Positions 24,491 through 34,273 of a stretch of 64,000 nucleotides of DNA are shown piece by piece. The position numbers and the translations under genes are program-made. The stretch covers positions 2,914,001 to 2,978,000 of the forward strand of contig CBDCYF010000005.1 in the NCBI GenBank assembly GCA_965224065.1. Reading direction: 5' to 3'. The notes below the pieces were generated by a model. It did not search any database. It was not told the origin of the DNA and worked only from the letters and a program-made list of their open reading frames with translations. Numbering within the stretch: the stretch's first letter is position 1; every line of letters begins with the position of its first letter. The DNA is from JAOTZA01 sp965224065 (GTDB lineage: Bacteria > Acidobacteriota > Thermoanaerobaculia > Multivoradales > JAHEKO01).

Positions 24491-27400
24491 ATGCGCAGTG
24501 ACTCCCGTTCCTCGTGTCGGTGGTCGTTGGGTGTGATTGTGGGTGTGTTTGTCTTTCTCGGCGCTCAGGCGGCGGTAGCGGAGCGACGGAATGCTCGCTT
24601 CGAGACGGTCTCGCTCGGCGAGGGGCGCGATCAGATGGTCGTCCGGGGAATGCTACAAGCCGACGACGGCAGAATGTGGTTCGCTACATTCTCGGGGCTC
24701 GTTCGCTACGACGGGCACGACGTCCGTTGGTTTAATCACGATCCTGGCGATCCACAGTCCTTGTCTCACGACAAGATAGCGGTTCTTCACCAGGATTTAG
24801 AGGGAGTGTTGTGGGTAGCTACCGCTGCTGGTGGGTTGGATCGATATGCGTCCAGCACCGAGAGCTTCACGCATATTCGTCTTGACCACGGAGATCAGCT
24901 GTCGGACGTTCATGTTCAGGCCCTTGAAAGTGACAGGACCGGCCGATTGTGGCTGGGAACGTATGGAGCGGGCCTATTAAGGCTCGACCCCGATTCAGGC
25001 TCAATACACAGCTATCCGGTGGGAGGCCAGGAGGAAAACGGCCTCGCAACAGGTAACGTGAGAGATGTTCTAGAAGATCGCAACGGCTATATCTGGGTTG
25101 CGACCGATGGCGGAGGCGTCAGTCGGTTAAACCCTCGTACGGGACTTTTTCGCCACTATCGCCACAGAGGAAAGGGCCAAAGCGGCTTGAGCAGTGATCG
25201 GACGCGAGTCCTCTTTGAAGATCGTGGTGGCCACATCTGGGCTGGCACGCTTGAGAGTGGTGTGAACCGGCTCGATCCCCTTAGTGGGAAGTGGACACAG
25301 TTTCGAATGGGCCGCGGATCGGAGGGGTACTCCTCGGACCGAGTCTCTGCGATCTACCAAGATCAATCAGGTGTTCTCTGGGTTGGAACGGATGCGGGAC
25401 TACAGGAACTCGATCCAGTCTCGGGCTCGTTTCAGATCTACCGGCATAGTGCGTCCGACTCTTCCAGTTTGAGCCACGATCAGGTCGTATCTGTCCTTGA
25501 GGACCGTGGGGGTGTCCTGTGGGTTGGGACCTTCGGAGGGTTGAACAAATGGAATCCCTTGACTTCACACTTTCGACACTTTCAGCACGAAGGCGATGAC
25601 GCTCACAACTTGAGCAACGACTACGTTACGGCTTTTGCGGAAGGAGCGGGAGATGTAATTTGGGTCGGAACCTACGGCGGCGGGCTAGATAGCCTTCGGC
25701 GCGACAGCGGAACTTTTACTACCTTAGAAAATCTCCGCGATGATCGCGTCACAGCTCTTCTGGCAGACACTGAAGGTGCTCTTTGGGTCGGCACAGTTGC
25801 TGGCGGCGTGGCCATTTATGAAGGGATTCGAGGTACAAACGCGGATGCTGATCGACTAGTTAACTTAGAGGTTCCGACTCAGTATGCGATCACGGATCTT
25901 TTGGAGGATCGAGCGCAGACGGTGTGGGTCGGCACCTACGGTGGCGGTTTGTATCGGTTCGACAATGCCAGGAACCTGGTGGCCTCATATCGTCACGATC
26001 CTGGGAATGCCGCCAGCCTCCCGAGTGATCAGGTCTATGTGATTCTGGAGGACAGATCGGGAGACGTCTGGGTTGGCACAAAAAACGGGGGGCTCGGTCG
26101 TTTCGATCCAGCTACGGGCAACTTCTCGTCGTGGAGGAATCTATCGGACGCATCCAGTCTGAGCGGAAATACTGTCGTTGCGCTTCGCGAAGATCGCAAA
26201 GGCGACCTTTGGATCGGCACCGAAGGTGATGGTCTCAATCGCTGGCGGTTGCCTGATCGCCAAGCGGGGCGGGCCGTTTTCGACCGTTACACACGCAAGC
26301 GCGGTCTGCGCAGCTCGACAATCTACGGTATCCAAGTGGACGGGGCAGACCAGCTCTGGATCAGCAGCGACGCCGGCTTAGCTCGTTTTAATCCAGAGAG
26401 CGAGACCTTCAAACACTACGACACCAGCCACGGCCTCCAGGGTAATGACTTCAACTTCGGCGCCTCCTTCCGGGCCCGCGACGGCCAGATGTTCTTTGGT
26501 GGGGTCAACGGGTTCAATGCCTTCTATCCATCGCAGATCCGTGGCAACCAGCACGTGCCGCCGGTGATCTTGACGTCGTTCTCGAAGTTCAACGCTCCGG
26601 TCGATTTTGGCAAGCCGCTCCGAGAGATCGGAGAGATCGAGCTCGGGTACAAGGACTCGGTGATCGCGTTCGAGTTTGCGGCGCTCGACTACACCGCGCC
26701 GCACAAGAACCGGTACCGCTACCGGCTGGAAGGGTTTGACGAGAATTGGGTGGAAGCGGGAACCCAGCGGCGGGCGACCTACACCAATCTCGAGGCCGGC
26801 AGCTATGTGTTCCGGGTCCAGGGCTCGAACAACGATGGGGTGTGGAACACGGAGGGGGCATCGGTCCGTTTGGGCGTCGCGCCGGCCCCTTGGGAGAGCT
26901 GGTGGGCCTATCTGATCTACGCATCCATCCTGGCGGGCATCGTGGCTCTTTTCGCCCGCGCCCAGCGACGGAAGCGCGAGTGGGCGGAGAAGTTGGCCGA
27001 CCGCAACGAGGAGCTGACTCTGGAGATCGCCCAGCGCCGGCAAAAGGAAAAGGCTCTGGAGCGCGAGAAGAAAAAGGCGCAGGGCTATCTGGACGTCGCC
27101 GAGGTCATCATGCTGGTGGTGGATTCCAAGGGCACCGTGACCCTGGTCAACCCCAAGGGCTGTGAGGTGCTGGGCCGCGACGCCGACGAGATCGTCGGCA
27201 AGGCGTGGATCGAGGAGTTCGTCGTCGCAGAGGGCCGCGAGGAGGCCGAGTCGACGCTCGGACCGGCGCCGCAAGCGGTCTACACGGAGTACTCGGTGCG
27301 GAACCGGAGGGGCGAGGAGCGCATCGTCGCCTGGCACACCGCAGTGCTCTCGGATGAAAAGGGCCGGTGGACCGGCACGCTCTGCTCCGGCGCCGACATC

Positions 27401-29464
27401 ACCGACATGCGGCGGCTGGCCGCCGAGAAGGCCACGGCCGAAAGCGCCACCCGGGCCAAGTCGCAGTTTCTGGCCAATGTCAGCCACGAGATCCGCACAC
27501 CGCTCAACGGTGTCTTGGGGATGATCGAGCTGCTCTCGAACAGCTCGCTCAACGAGCTCCAGCGGCGTTTCGCCGACACCGCCGCGGTGTCGGCAAAGAA
27601 CCTGATGGCGATCTTGAACGACGTCCTCGATTTCTCGAAGATCGAGGCCGGCAAGTTGCCGCTCGAGACGGTCGCCTTCGACCTGCGGCAAGTGGTCGAG
27701 GAGGTCGGCGCCCTGTTTGCCGAGTCGGCGCACCAGAAGGGGCTCGAGCTGCTGCACATGATTCCGTCCGAGGTGCCCACCGCTCTGATGGGCGACCCGA
27801 CGCGTTTGCGGCAGATCTTGTCGAACCTGGTGGGTAACGCGATCAAGTTCACCTCCGAGGGTGAGGTCGTGGTGTCGGTCGACGTCGTTTCCGAGATCGA
27901 CGAGAAGGTGCATCTGAGTTTCGAGGTGCAGGACTCCGGTATGGGGGTCGACGAACAGGTCACGGGGAACGTGTTCGAGTCCTTCCAGCAGGGCGATCAA
28001 TCGACCACGCGGCGGTTCGGCGGTACCGGCCTTGGGCTGGCGATCTCAAAACAGCTCGTCGAGCTCCTGGGTGGCGAGATCGGCTTTCAGAGCTCCCCGG
28101 GCTCGGGATCGCTCTTTTGGTTCACGCTGCCCCTGCTGCGGGCGCCGCGCGATTCCGACGTCAGCGACACGCAGGCCCGGCGGTTCGGGTCGCCGGCCCC
28201 TCGGTTGCTGGTGGTCGACGACCACGCGATGAGCCGGGCCCACGTGGGCGCGTTGCTCGAGGAGTGGGGCGCGGATGTGGTGTTGGCCCCGGAGGGCTCG
28301 GCGGCCCTGCTGGAGCTTCTCGAGGCTTCCCGCGGCTCACGACCGTTCGATGCTCTGCTGGTCGATCACTTCATGAAGGACATGGACGGAATCGAGCTGG
28401 CTCGTGCGGTCAAGGCGCAGCCACAGTTGAGCTCGCTGCCGGTCGTGTTGATGGCCAGCACCTCGATCCCGCCCGAGGAGGAGATGGAGCGCGCGGGTGT
28501 TTCGAGCTATCTGGTCAAGCCGGTGCGCCGGGAAGAGCTCTTCCAGAGCCTCGCCCGAGCGTTGCGGTTCGACCACACGCCGGAGATGCGCCCCCGCGAG
28601 GACCAGCCGGTCGACCTGTTGCCGTTCCACGTCCTGGTAGCCGAAGACAACGTGGTCAACCAAGAGGTGATCGGCGGCATGGTGGCGGCGCTGGGCGGCA
28701 CGGCCGATTTCGTCAACAACGGCCGAGAGGCCGTCGACACGTTCGAGGTCGGCCGATACGACCTGGTCTTTATGGACTGCCAGATGCCGGTGATGGACGG
28801 CTACGATGCTTCGCGTGCGATACGGGAACGCGAGGAGTATTCAGTAGCCTCAGTAGCCTCAGTAGCCGCGCCGGGCGCGACTGCCTCGCAGACGGACGGC
28901 AAGAAGCGGACGCCGATCGTGGCGCTCACCGCCAACGCCTTGGGCGACGACCGGAGCCGGTGCCTTGCGGCCGGCATGGACAACTATTTGAGCAAGCCGT
29001 GCAGCCTCGACGACTTGCGGCGCGCTCTCAATACCTACCTGCCGTCGCGCAGGCCGGGCCCCGCAAGCCGGCCGGCGCCGCTTGCGGTGGTCCGCTCACC
29101 CAGCCCGGACGGCATCAATCCCGAGGTCTTCGACAAGATCCGCGCCCTGGCCGGTGACTCGGGAAGCGGTTTTGTGGAAAAGGTCGTCACCACCTATCTG
29201 GAAGCCTCGCCCCCTCTGGTCAAAAAGATCGAGTCCGCCCTTTTGGCGGGCGACAGCGAGACGATGGCCGATGCCGCCCACACGCTCAAGTCCAGCAGCG
29301 CGAGCCTCGGAGCCGAGCGGCTGGCGGCGCTTTGCCGGAAGATCGAGCGCTTAGGGCGAGAGAACAAGCTCGAACAGGCCGCCGACGTGGTCGAGGCGGC
29401 CCGCGCCGAGTTCGATTCGATCTCCACCACCCTCGCCAAGGATTATCTGATCAAGAGTGCCTGA
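24491..29464 (+). CDS. Beta-propeller hybrid histidine kinase/response regulator
   Basis: A 1657-residue one-protein phosphorelay. A signal/anchor (about 13-31) is followed by about 14 reg_prop blades (repeated DR.G..WVGT..GGL patterns, about 40-690), a Y_Y_Y domain (about 694-797, YRYRLEGFDENW) and a membrane helix (about 806-826). Then come a PAS domain (about 865-980), HisKA with H999 in NVSHEIRTPLNG, HATPase with GGTGLGLAISKQ, REC1 (D1292), REC2 (D1429 in VFMDCQMPVMDG) and a C-terminal Hpt domain (H1597 in AAHTLKSSS). The propeller half is AT-richer than the kinase half. It probably senses extracellular polymers or envelope state by analogy with Bacteroides HTCS proteins. The next gene overlaps its stop. 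Confidence 0.93.
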   Translation: MRSDSRSSCRWSLGVIVGVFVFLGAQAAVAERRNARFETVSLGEGRDQMVVRGMLQADDGRMWFATFSGLVRYDGHDVRWFNHDPGDPQSLSHDKIAVLHQDLEGVLWVATAAGGLDRYASSTESFTHIRLDHGDQLSDVHVQALESDRTGRLWLGTYGAGLLRLDPDSGSIHSYPVGGQEENGLATGNVRDVLEDRNGYIWVATDGGGVSRLNPRTGLFRHYRHRGKGQSGLSSDRTRVLFEDRGGHIWAGTLESGVNRLDPLSGKWTQFRMGRGSEGYSSDRVSAIYQDQSGVLWVGTDAGLQELDPVSGSFQIYRHSASDSSSLSHDQVVSVLEDRGGVLWVGTFGGLNKWNPLTSHFRHFQHEGDDAHNLSNDYVTAFAEGAGDVIWVGTYGGGLDSLRRDSGTFTTLENLRDDRVTALLADTEGALWVGTVAGGVAIYEGIRGTNADADRLVNLEVPTQYAITDLLEDRAQTVWVGTYGGGLYRFDNARNLVASYRHDPGNAASLPSDQVYVILEDRSGDVWVGTKNGGLGRFDPATGNFSSWRNLSDASSLSGNTVVALREDRKGDLWIGTEGDGLNRWRLPDRQAGRAVFDRYTRKRGLRSSTIYGIQVDGADQLWISSDAGLARFNPESETFKHYDTSHGLQGNDFNFGASFRARDGQMFFGGVNGFNAFYPSQIRGNQHVPPVILTSFSKFNAPVDFGKPLREIGEIELGYKDSVIAFEFAALDYTAPHKNRYRYRLEGFDENWVEAGTQRRATYTNLEAGSYVFRVQGSNNDGVWNTEGASVRLGVAPAPWESWWAYLIYASILAGIVALFARAQRRKREWAEKLADRNEELTLEIAQRRQKEKALEREKKKAQGYLDVAEVIMLVVDSKGTVTLVNPKGCEVLGRDADEIVGKAWIEEFVVAEGREEAESTLGPAPQAVYTEYSVRNRRGEERIVAWHTAVLSDEKGRWTGTLCSGADITDMRRLAAEKATAESATRAKSQFLANVSHEIRTPLNGVLGMIELLSNSSLNELQRRFADTAAVSAKNLMAILNDVLDFSKIEAGKLPLETVAFDLRQVVEEVGALFAESAHQKGLELLHMIPSEVPTALMGDPTRLRQILSNLVGNAIKFTSEGEVVVSVDVVSEIDEKVHLSFEVQDSGMGVDEQVTGNVFESFQQGDQSTTRRFGGTGLGLAISKQLVELLGGEIGFQSSPGSGSLFWFTLPLLRAPRDSDVSDTQARRFGSPAPRLLVVDDHAMSRAHVGALLEEWGADVVLAPEGSAALLELLEASRGSRPFDALLVDHFMKDMDGIELARAVKAQPQLSSLPVVLMASTSIPPEEEMERAGVSSYLVKPVRREELFQSLARALRFDHTPEMRPREDQPVDLLPFHVLVAEDNVVNQEVIGGMVAALGGTADFVNNGREAVDTFEVGRYDLVFMDCQMPVMDGYDASRAIREREEYSVASVASVAAPGATASQTDGKKRTPIVALTANALGDDRSRCLAAGMDNYLSKPCSLDDLRRALNTYLPSRRPGPASRPAPLAVVRSPSPDGINPEVFDKIRALAGDSGSGFVEKVVTTYLEASPPLVKKIESALLAGDSETMADAAHTLKSSSASLGAERLAALCRKIERLGRENKLEQAADVVEAARAEFDSISTTLAKDYLIKSA
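28841..28867 (+). repeat. Three tandem copies of TCAGTAGCC inside the kinase gene
   Basis: A perfect 9-bp unit repeated three times adds SVASVASVA within the second receiver domain, after the DASRAIREREEY helix. Copy-number change would keep the reading frame. Confidence 0.9.
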
Positions 29465-31622
29465 GGAAGCCGTGGAGAAAGCACTCAAGAAGACCGATTC
29501 GCCGCTGATTCTCGTCGTTGACGACGAGCCGGTGATGCGCGTCCTGGCGCGGGAGTCGCTCCAGCAGTTCGGCTTCGACGTGGCCGAGGCCGAAAACGGC
29601 AAGGAAGCCCTCGAGGTCTTCCAAAAGCTGCACCCGGATCTGATCCTGCTCGACGTCAAGATGCCGGTGATGGACGGCTTTGAGGCCTGCCGGCGGCTGC
29701 GCCAAAGCACCTCGGGCCTATTTACCCCGATCTTGATGATGACCGGTCTCGACGACATCGGCGCGATCGAGCGCGCCTATGACACCGGCGCGACCGATTT
29801 CATCAACAAGCCGATCAATTGGGTGATTCTGGGCCACCGGGTCGAGTACATGCTGCGCGCGAGCCGGTTTGCCGAGGAGCTTCGCGAGAGTGAGGCGAAG
29901 CTGGCCAACGCGCAGCGGATCGCCAGTCTGGGGTACTGGGAGATCGACGTCGAGACGGGTGAGTTGACCTACTCGGACGAGATCTGCCAGATCTTCGGTT
30001 CGCCACGAGAGGAGCTTGGCGACCGGATGGATAGCCTGCTCGAGCGCGTCCACGGCGACGATCGGGCGGCGGTGGACGAGTTCGGCCGGATCTATCTCGA
30101 CCGGCGCGAGGGCGGTGAGCTCGAATACCGCGTGGTGCGGCCGCGCGGCGGCATCGCCTGCGTGCGTCAGCAGATCGAGTTTGTCCGCGACGAGGACGGC
30201 GCGGTGGTGCGCGCCACCGGCACGCTCCAGGACATCTCCGAGCGGCGCAACGCCGAGGAGAAGATCCGGCTGCTGGCGCATTACGACTCGCTCACCGGCC
30301 TGCCCAACCGCGAGCTGTTTCTCGAGCGTCTCGAAGTGGCCCTGGCGTCGGCCAAGCGTCACGAGCGCATGACCGCGATCCTGTTTCTGGATCTGGATCG
30401 TTTCAAGCGCATCAACGAGACGCTTGGGCACAGCGCCGGCGATCTTCTGCTGTGCGAGGTCGCCGCCCGTCTGGTGCGATGTGTGCGGTCGACCGATCTG
30501 CTGAGCCGCGCCTCGGTGGGCGAGCCCGCCCAGCTCATCTCGCGTTTTGGCGGCGATGAGTTCGTGGTCATGCTCTCCGAGCTCACCCGGATCGAGGACG
30601 CCGCGACCGTGGCCCGGCGCATGGCGGCCATGCTCAAGGAGTCGTTCAACATCGCCGGCCAGGAGGTGTTCGCCAGCGCGTCGATCGGCATCGCCATCAA
30701 TCCCTACGACGGCGACGGCGTCGACACGTTGATCAAGAACGCCGACACCGCGACCTCCTTCGCCAAGAGCCAGGGCGGGGAAGGCTACCGCTACTACACG
30801 CAATCGATGAACGCCAAGGCCCTCGAGCGGCTCTCGCTCGAGAGCAGTATGCGTGGCGCGCTCGAGCGCGACGAGTTCGAGCTGTACTACCAACCGCAGA
30901 TGGACCTGGCCACCGGCCGGGTGCTGGGCGCCGAGGCGTTGATCCGCTGGAACCACCCGGAGAAGGGCCTACTGGAGCCGGATTCCTTTATTACGCTGGC
31001 GGAGGAGTCGGGTCTGATCTTGCCGATCGGCAACTGGGTTCTTGAGGAAGGGTGCCGGCAGGCCAAGGAGTGGCACGATGCCGGCCACGGCTCGCTGCGG
31101 ATGGCGATGAACCTGTCGAGCCGGCAGTTCGACCGGTGGAGCTTCCCGGGCACGGTGGCGGAGGTGCTGGAGCAGAGCGGGGTCGAGCCGGGTCTGGTCG
31201 ACCTCGAGCTGACCGAGAGCGCCTTGATGCAGGAAGAGGAAACGTCCAAGGCGTTGAGCGCCCTCAAGGCCTACGGGATCCGCTTGTCGATCGATGACTT
31301 CGGGACCGGTTACTCGTCGCTGGCGTACCTGATGCGGCTGCCGCTCGATGCCCTGAAGATCGACCGCTGCTTTCTTCAGGGCGTGCCGTACGACGCCGAC
31401 CAGGCGGCGCTGGTCGACGCCATCATGGCGATGGCGCGAAGCCTCAAGCTCGACGTCATCGCCGAGGGCATCGAAAACGAGGAGCAGCTCTCGTTCTTGC
31501 TCAAGCGGGGCTGCCGCAGCGGCCAGGGTTATCTCTATTCGAAGGCGCTACCGGCGGACCGGTTCCTCAAGTTTCTCGAGAGCCGCGAGCGGGAGGCGGA
31601 CCTGGGGATGGCGGCGGGCTAG
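29457..31622 (+). CDS. Response regulator with PAS, GGDEF and EAL domains
   Basis: A 721-residue cytoplasmic c-di-GMP enzyme. It has REC (about 16-130, phospho-acceptor D66 in LILLDVKMPVMDG), PAS/PAC (about 150-270), GGDEF (intact G365-G366-D367-E368-F369) and EAL (E493 in GAEALIRWN; also DDFGTGYSSL). Both catalytic signatures are intact, so either synthesis or breakdown of c-di-GMP is possible. No RxxD inhibitory site is seen just before GGDEF. GTG 29457 overlaps the hybrid-kinase stop by 8 bases, making it the likely phosphorylation target; a GTG at 29472 is an alternative start. Confidence 0.93.
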   Translation: MPEEAVEKALKKTDSPLILVVDDEPVMRVLARESLQQFGFDVAEAENGKEALEVFQKLHPDLILLDVKMPVMDGFEACRRLRQSTSGLFTPILMMTGLDDIGAIERAYDTGATDFINKPINWVILGHRVEYMLRASRFAEELRESEAKLANAQRIASLGYWEIDVETGELTYSDEICQIFGSPREELGDRMDSLLERVHGDDRAAVDEFGRIYLDRREGGELEYRVVRPRGGIACVRQQIEFVRDEDGAVVRATGTLQDISERRNAEEKIRLLAHYDSLTGLPNRELFLERLEVALASAKRHERMTAILFLDLDRFKRINETLGHSAGDLLLCEVAARLVRCVRSTDLLSRASVGEPAQLISRFGGDEFVVMLSELTRIEDAATVARRMAAMLKESFNIAGQEVFASASIGIAINPYDGDGVDTLIKNADTATSFAKSQGGEGYRYYTQSMNAKALERLSLESSMRGALERDEFELYYQPQMDLATGRVLGAEALIRWNHPEKGLLEPDSFITLAEESGLILPIGNWVLEEGCRQAKEWHDAGHGSLRMAMNLSSRQFDRWSFPGTVAEVLEQSGVEPGLVDLELTESALMQEEETSKALSALKAYGIRLSIDDFGTGYSSLAYLMRLPLDALKIDRCFLQGVPYDADQAALVDAIMAMARSLKLDVIAEGIENEEQLSFLLKRGCRSGQGYLYSKALPADRFLKFLESREREADLGMAAG

Positions 31623-31634
31623 CCGAAAGCCAGC

Positions 31635-34097
31635 CTAGCCAAAAGCCAGATTAATCAAAGCGATCTGTTCCAGGCGGTGCGCTTTGGCCGAGCCGGTGGC
31701 CGGGCTGGCGCTCGCCGAGCGCTTGACCGTGCGCACGTGCCGGCCACGCGACAGTCGCTCGATCCGCGGCACGACAAAGAAAAGCGCCCCCATGTTGGCG
31801 GGCTCTTCTTGCACCCAGACCAGCTCGCGGGCGGCTGGGAAACGGTCGAGCTCGGCGGCCAGCTCATCGTCCGGGAAGGGGTAGAGTTGTTCGAGCGAGA
31901 CGATCGCGGCTTGATCGTCGCTGCGTCGGTCCCGCTCGGCGCGGAGCTCGTGGACTACCTTGCCGCTGCACAAGAGGATCTTCGTGGCGGCGATGTCCCG
32001 GCTCTCGGGCAGGACGTTCTGAAACCGCTCGCCGGCGAGCTCGTCGAGTGAAGAGGCCGCGGCGGAGTGCCGCAACATGCTCTTGGGGGTAAAGACCACC
32101 AGGGGCTTGCGCCAACGCCTCAGGGCCTGTCTTCTCAGGAGGTGGAAGTACTGGGCGGCGCTAGACGGCTGGGCGACCTGGATCGCGTCCTCGGCGGCCA
32201 GTTGGAGGAAACGCTCGATCCGGGCGCTCGAGTGCTCGGGCCCCTGGCCTTCGAAACCGTGGGGCAGCAGCACGACGAGGCCGGAAAGCAGGCCCCACTT
32301 GTCCTCACCGGCGGTAATGAACTGGTCGAAGATCGTCTGGGCGCCGTTGGCGAAGTCGCCGAATTGTGCCTCCCAGGCGACCAGCGCTTCCGGATAGTCG
32401 CGGCTGAAGCCGTACTCGTACCCCAGCACCGCCGCCTCGGAGAGCGTCGAGTCGTAGATCTCGAATCGCGCGCCGGAGGGATTGATCGAGCCGAGCGGCA
32501 CGTGCTCGGTTCCGGTCTCGACGTCGATCAGAACGGCGTGGCGGTGGTTGAACGTGCCGCGGCGCGTGTCCTGACCGCTCATGCGGACCGGATGTCCGTC
32601 TTCGAGCACGGAGGCGAGCGCCAGCGCCTCGGCCATGCCGAAATCCACCGCCCGCTCGCCGCGCGCCATCTCCAATCGCTGATCGAGGAGTTTCTGGATC
32701 TTGGGATGGACGTGGTGCCCTTGGGGAACCGTGACCAGTTTCTCGCCCAGGGCGCCCAGCCGGTCATCGCCGACACCGGTGGCGACCTCGTATTCCGCCC
32801 GGTGGGCGCCGCCGACGTAGGGGGACCAGTAGTCGGGGAGCTGGCGCAGCAGCGGGATCTTCTCGAGCTGCGCCGCCTCGTCCTTGGCCGCGGAGAGCTC
32901 GTCCCGGACCGACTTGGCGCGCTCTTTTACCCTTGCCTCGTCGAGCCCGAGCTTCTCGGCGTAGCTTCGCCACAGCGGCGGCCGCTCGCGGATCTCGCGG
33001 TAGAGCTCGGGCTGGGTCACGGTGGGGTCGTCGATCTCCGAGTGGCCGTGGCGTCGATAGCCGATCAGGTCGACTACGACGTCGCTCGAAAACGCGTAGC
33101 GGTAGGCCATGGCCATCCGCCCCGCCCGCACCACGGCGGCCGGGTCCTCGCCGTTGACGTGGAAGATGGGGATCGGCAGCCGCTTGGCAACGTCGGAGGA
33201 AAAGCGTGACGAATGCAGAGCGTGGGGCTCGGTGGTAAACCCGATCAGGTTGTTGACGATGACGTGGACGGTTCCCCCGACCGAGAAGCCGGCGATCTCG
33301 GCCAGGTTGAGGGTCTCGGCGGCGACTCCCTGTCCGGCAAACGCGGCGTCGCCGTGGAGCAAGATGGGCACGACTTGGGTGCCGCTCGAGTCGCCGAGCC
33401 TCTGCTGCCGCGCCCGAGCGCGCCCCAGGGCCACCGGATCGACCGCTTCCAGGTGGCTGGGGTTCGACACCAGGTGAATCGCGATCTCTTGCCCGTCGCG
33501 GGTAGAGAACGTGCCGGTCGCGCCGTGGTGGTACTTGACGTCCCCGGCGCCGAGGATCGACTCCGGGTCGACGTCTTCGAAGCCGGCCAGAAGGTCGGTC
33601 ATGGAAGTGCCGACGACGTGCGCCATCACGTTGAGGCGGCCGCGGTGACTCATGGCCAGGAGCGCCCGTCCGGCGCCACCCGCGCCCGCCGCCTCGAGCA
33701 TCTCGTCGAGCAACGGGATGAGCGCTTCGATCCCCTCGATCGAAAAACGCTTGTTGCCGATGTAGCGGGTCTGCAGGACTTCTTCGAGAGTCGCCGCGCG
33801 CAGCAGCAAGTCGAGCACCCGCTGCGAGTCGACCGGATCCGGCTCGCTCTCCATCGCCTGCTGGACCCAAGCACGCCGCTCGGGGTCCGGGATGTGAGCA
33901 AGCTCTACTGCGAGGGTGCCGCAATATCGTCGGCGGGCCTCGGAGGCGGCTTCACCCTCGACATCGAGCTCCGGGTGCGGCTGCGGTTCGAGACGGCCGA
34001 GCCAATCCAGATCCGCTTGCAGATACCCCCACGAGCGGTACGCGCGCCAGACCTCGCGCTCGTTGGCCGGAGTGTTGGTGTCAACGGGTGCCGGCAT
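31635..34097 (-). CDS. sucA: 2-oxoglutarate dehydrogenase E1 component
   Basis: Thiamine-diphosphate E1 subunit of the TCA-cycle 2-oxoglutarate dehydrogenase complex. The 820 residues are shorter than the ~930 of E. coli SucA, mainly at the N-terminus. Family signatures are AMSHRGRLNVMAHVVG, DVKYHHGATG, HLVSNPSHLEAVDPV, HGDAAFAGQGVAAETLNL, TVHVIVNNLIGFTT and the C-terminal ERFLQLAAEDAIQVAQP. No E2 (sucB) or lipoamide dehydrogenase gene is adjacent. The 5' end faces a block of dispersed repeats, and the stop is 13 bp from that of the GGDEF-EAL gene (convergent). Confidence 0.95.
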   Translation of the reverse strand: MPAPVDTNTPANEREVWRAYRSWGYLQADLDWLGRLEPQPHPELDVEGEAASEARRRYCGTLAVELAHIPDPERRAWVQQAMESEPDPVDSQRVLDLLLRAATLEEVLQTRYIGNKRFSIEGIEALIPLLDEMLEAAGAGGAGRALLAMSHRGRLNVMAHVVGTSMTDLLAGFEDVDPESILGAGDVKYHHGATGTFSTRDGQEIAIHLVSNPSHLEAVDPVALGRARARQQRLGDSSGTQVVPILLHGDAAFAGQGVAAETLNLAEIAGFSVGGTVHVIVNNLIGFTTEPHALHSSRFSSDVAKRLPIPIFHVNGEDPAAVVRAGRMAMAYRYAFSSDVVVDLIGYRRHGHSEIDDPTVTQPELYREIRERPPLWRSYAEKLGLDEARVKERAKSVRDELSAAKDEAAQLEKIPLLRQLPDYWSPYVGGAHRAEYEVATGVGDDRLGALGEKLVTVPQGHHVHPKIQKLLDQRLEMARGERAVDFGMAEALALASVLEDGHPVRMSGQDTRRGTFNHRHAVLIDVETGTEHVPLGSINPSGARFEIYDSTLSEAAVLGYEYGFSRDYPEALVAWEAQFGDFANGAQTIFDQFITAGEDKWGLLSGLVVLLPHGFEGQGPEHSSARIERFLQLAAEDAIQVAQPSSAAQYFHLLRRQALRRWRKPLVVFTPKSMLRHSAAASSLDELAGERFQNVLPESRDIAATKILLCSGKVVHELRAERDRRSDDQAAIVSLEQLYPFPDDELAAELDRFPAARELVWVQEEPANMGALFFVVPRIERLSRGRHVRTVKRSASASPATGSAKAHRLEQIALINLAFG

Positions 34098-34121
34098 CGG
34101 CCCGGCAGCTTATCGCCAATA

Positions 34122-34273
34122 GGTAGGGGCGGTCCTTGCGGCCGCCCTTTTTTTGGTCGGGCGGAGGCAAGCCCCGCCCCTACAAAAGAGGTGCCTCGCC
34201 GCAGGTTGTGGCGTCCTTAACGACTGCGGGTGACTGCCGCAGATTTGTAGGGGCGACCCTTGCGGTCGCCCGC
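34122..34273. repeat. Three dispersed family B palindromes
   Basis: GTAGGGGCGGTCCTTGCGGC (34123 on), GGGCGGAGGCAAGCCCCGCC (about 34158-34178) and GTAGGGGCGACCCTTGCGGT (34247 on). Each can fold as a hairpin. The last abuts the msrB stop codon and probably terminates that gene. Confidence 0.85.

Noticed and set aside
26378..28000. 540-codon antisense frame over the histidine kinase
   Set aside because: Opposite to well-conserved HisKA/HATPase sequence; no features of its own.
31864..33924. Arg-rich antisense and alternate frames over sucA
   Set aside because: Shadows of a strongly conserved enzyme gene.
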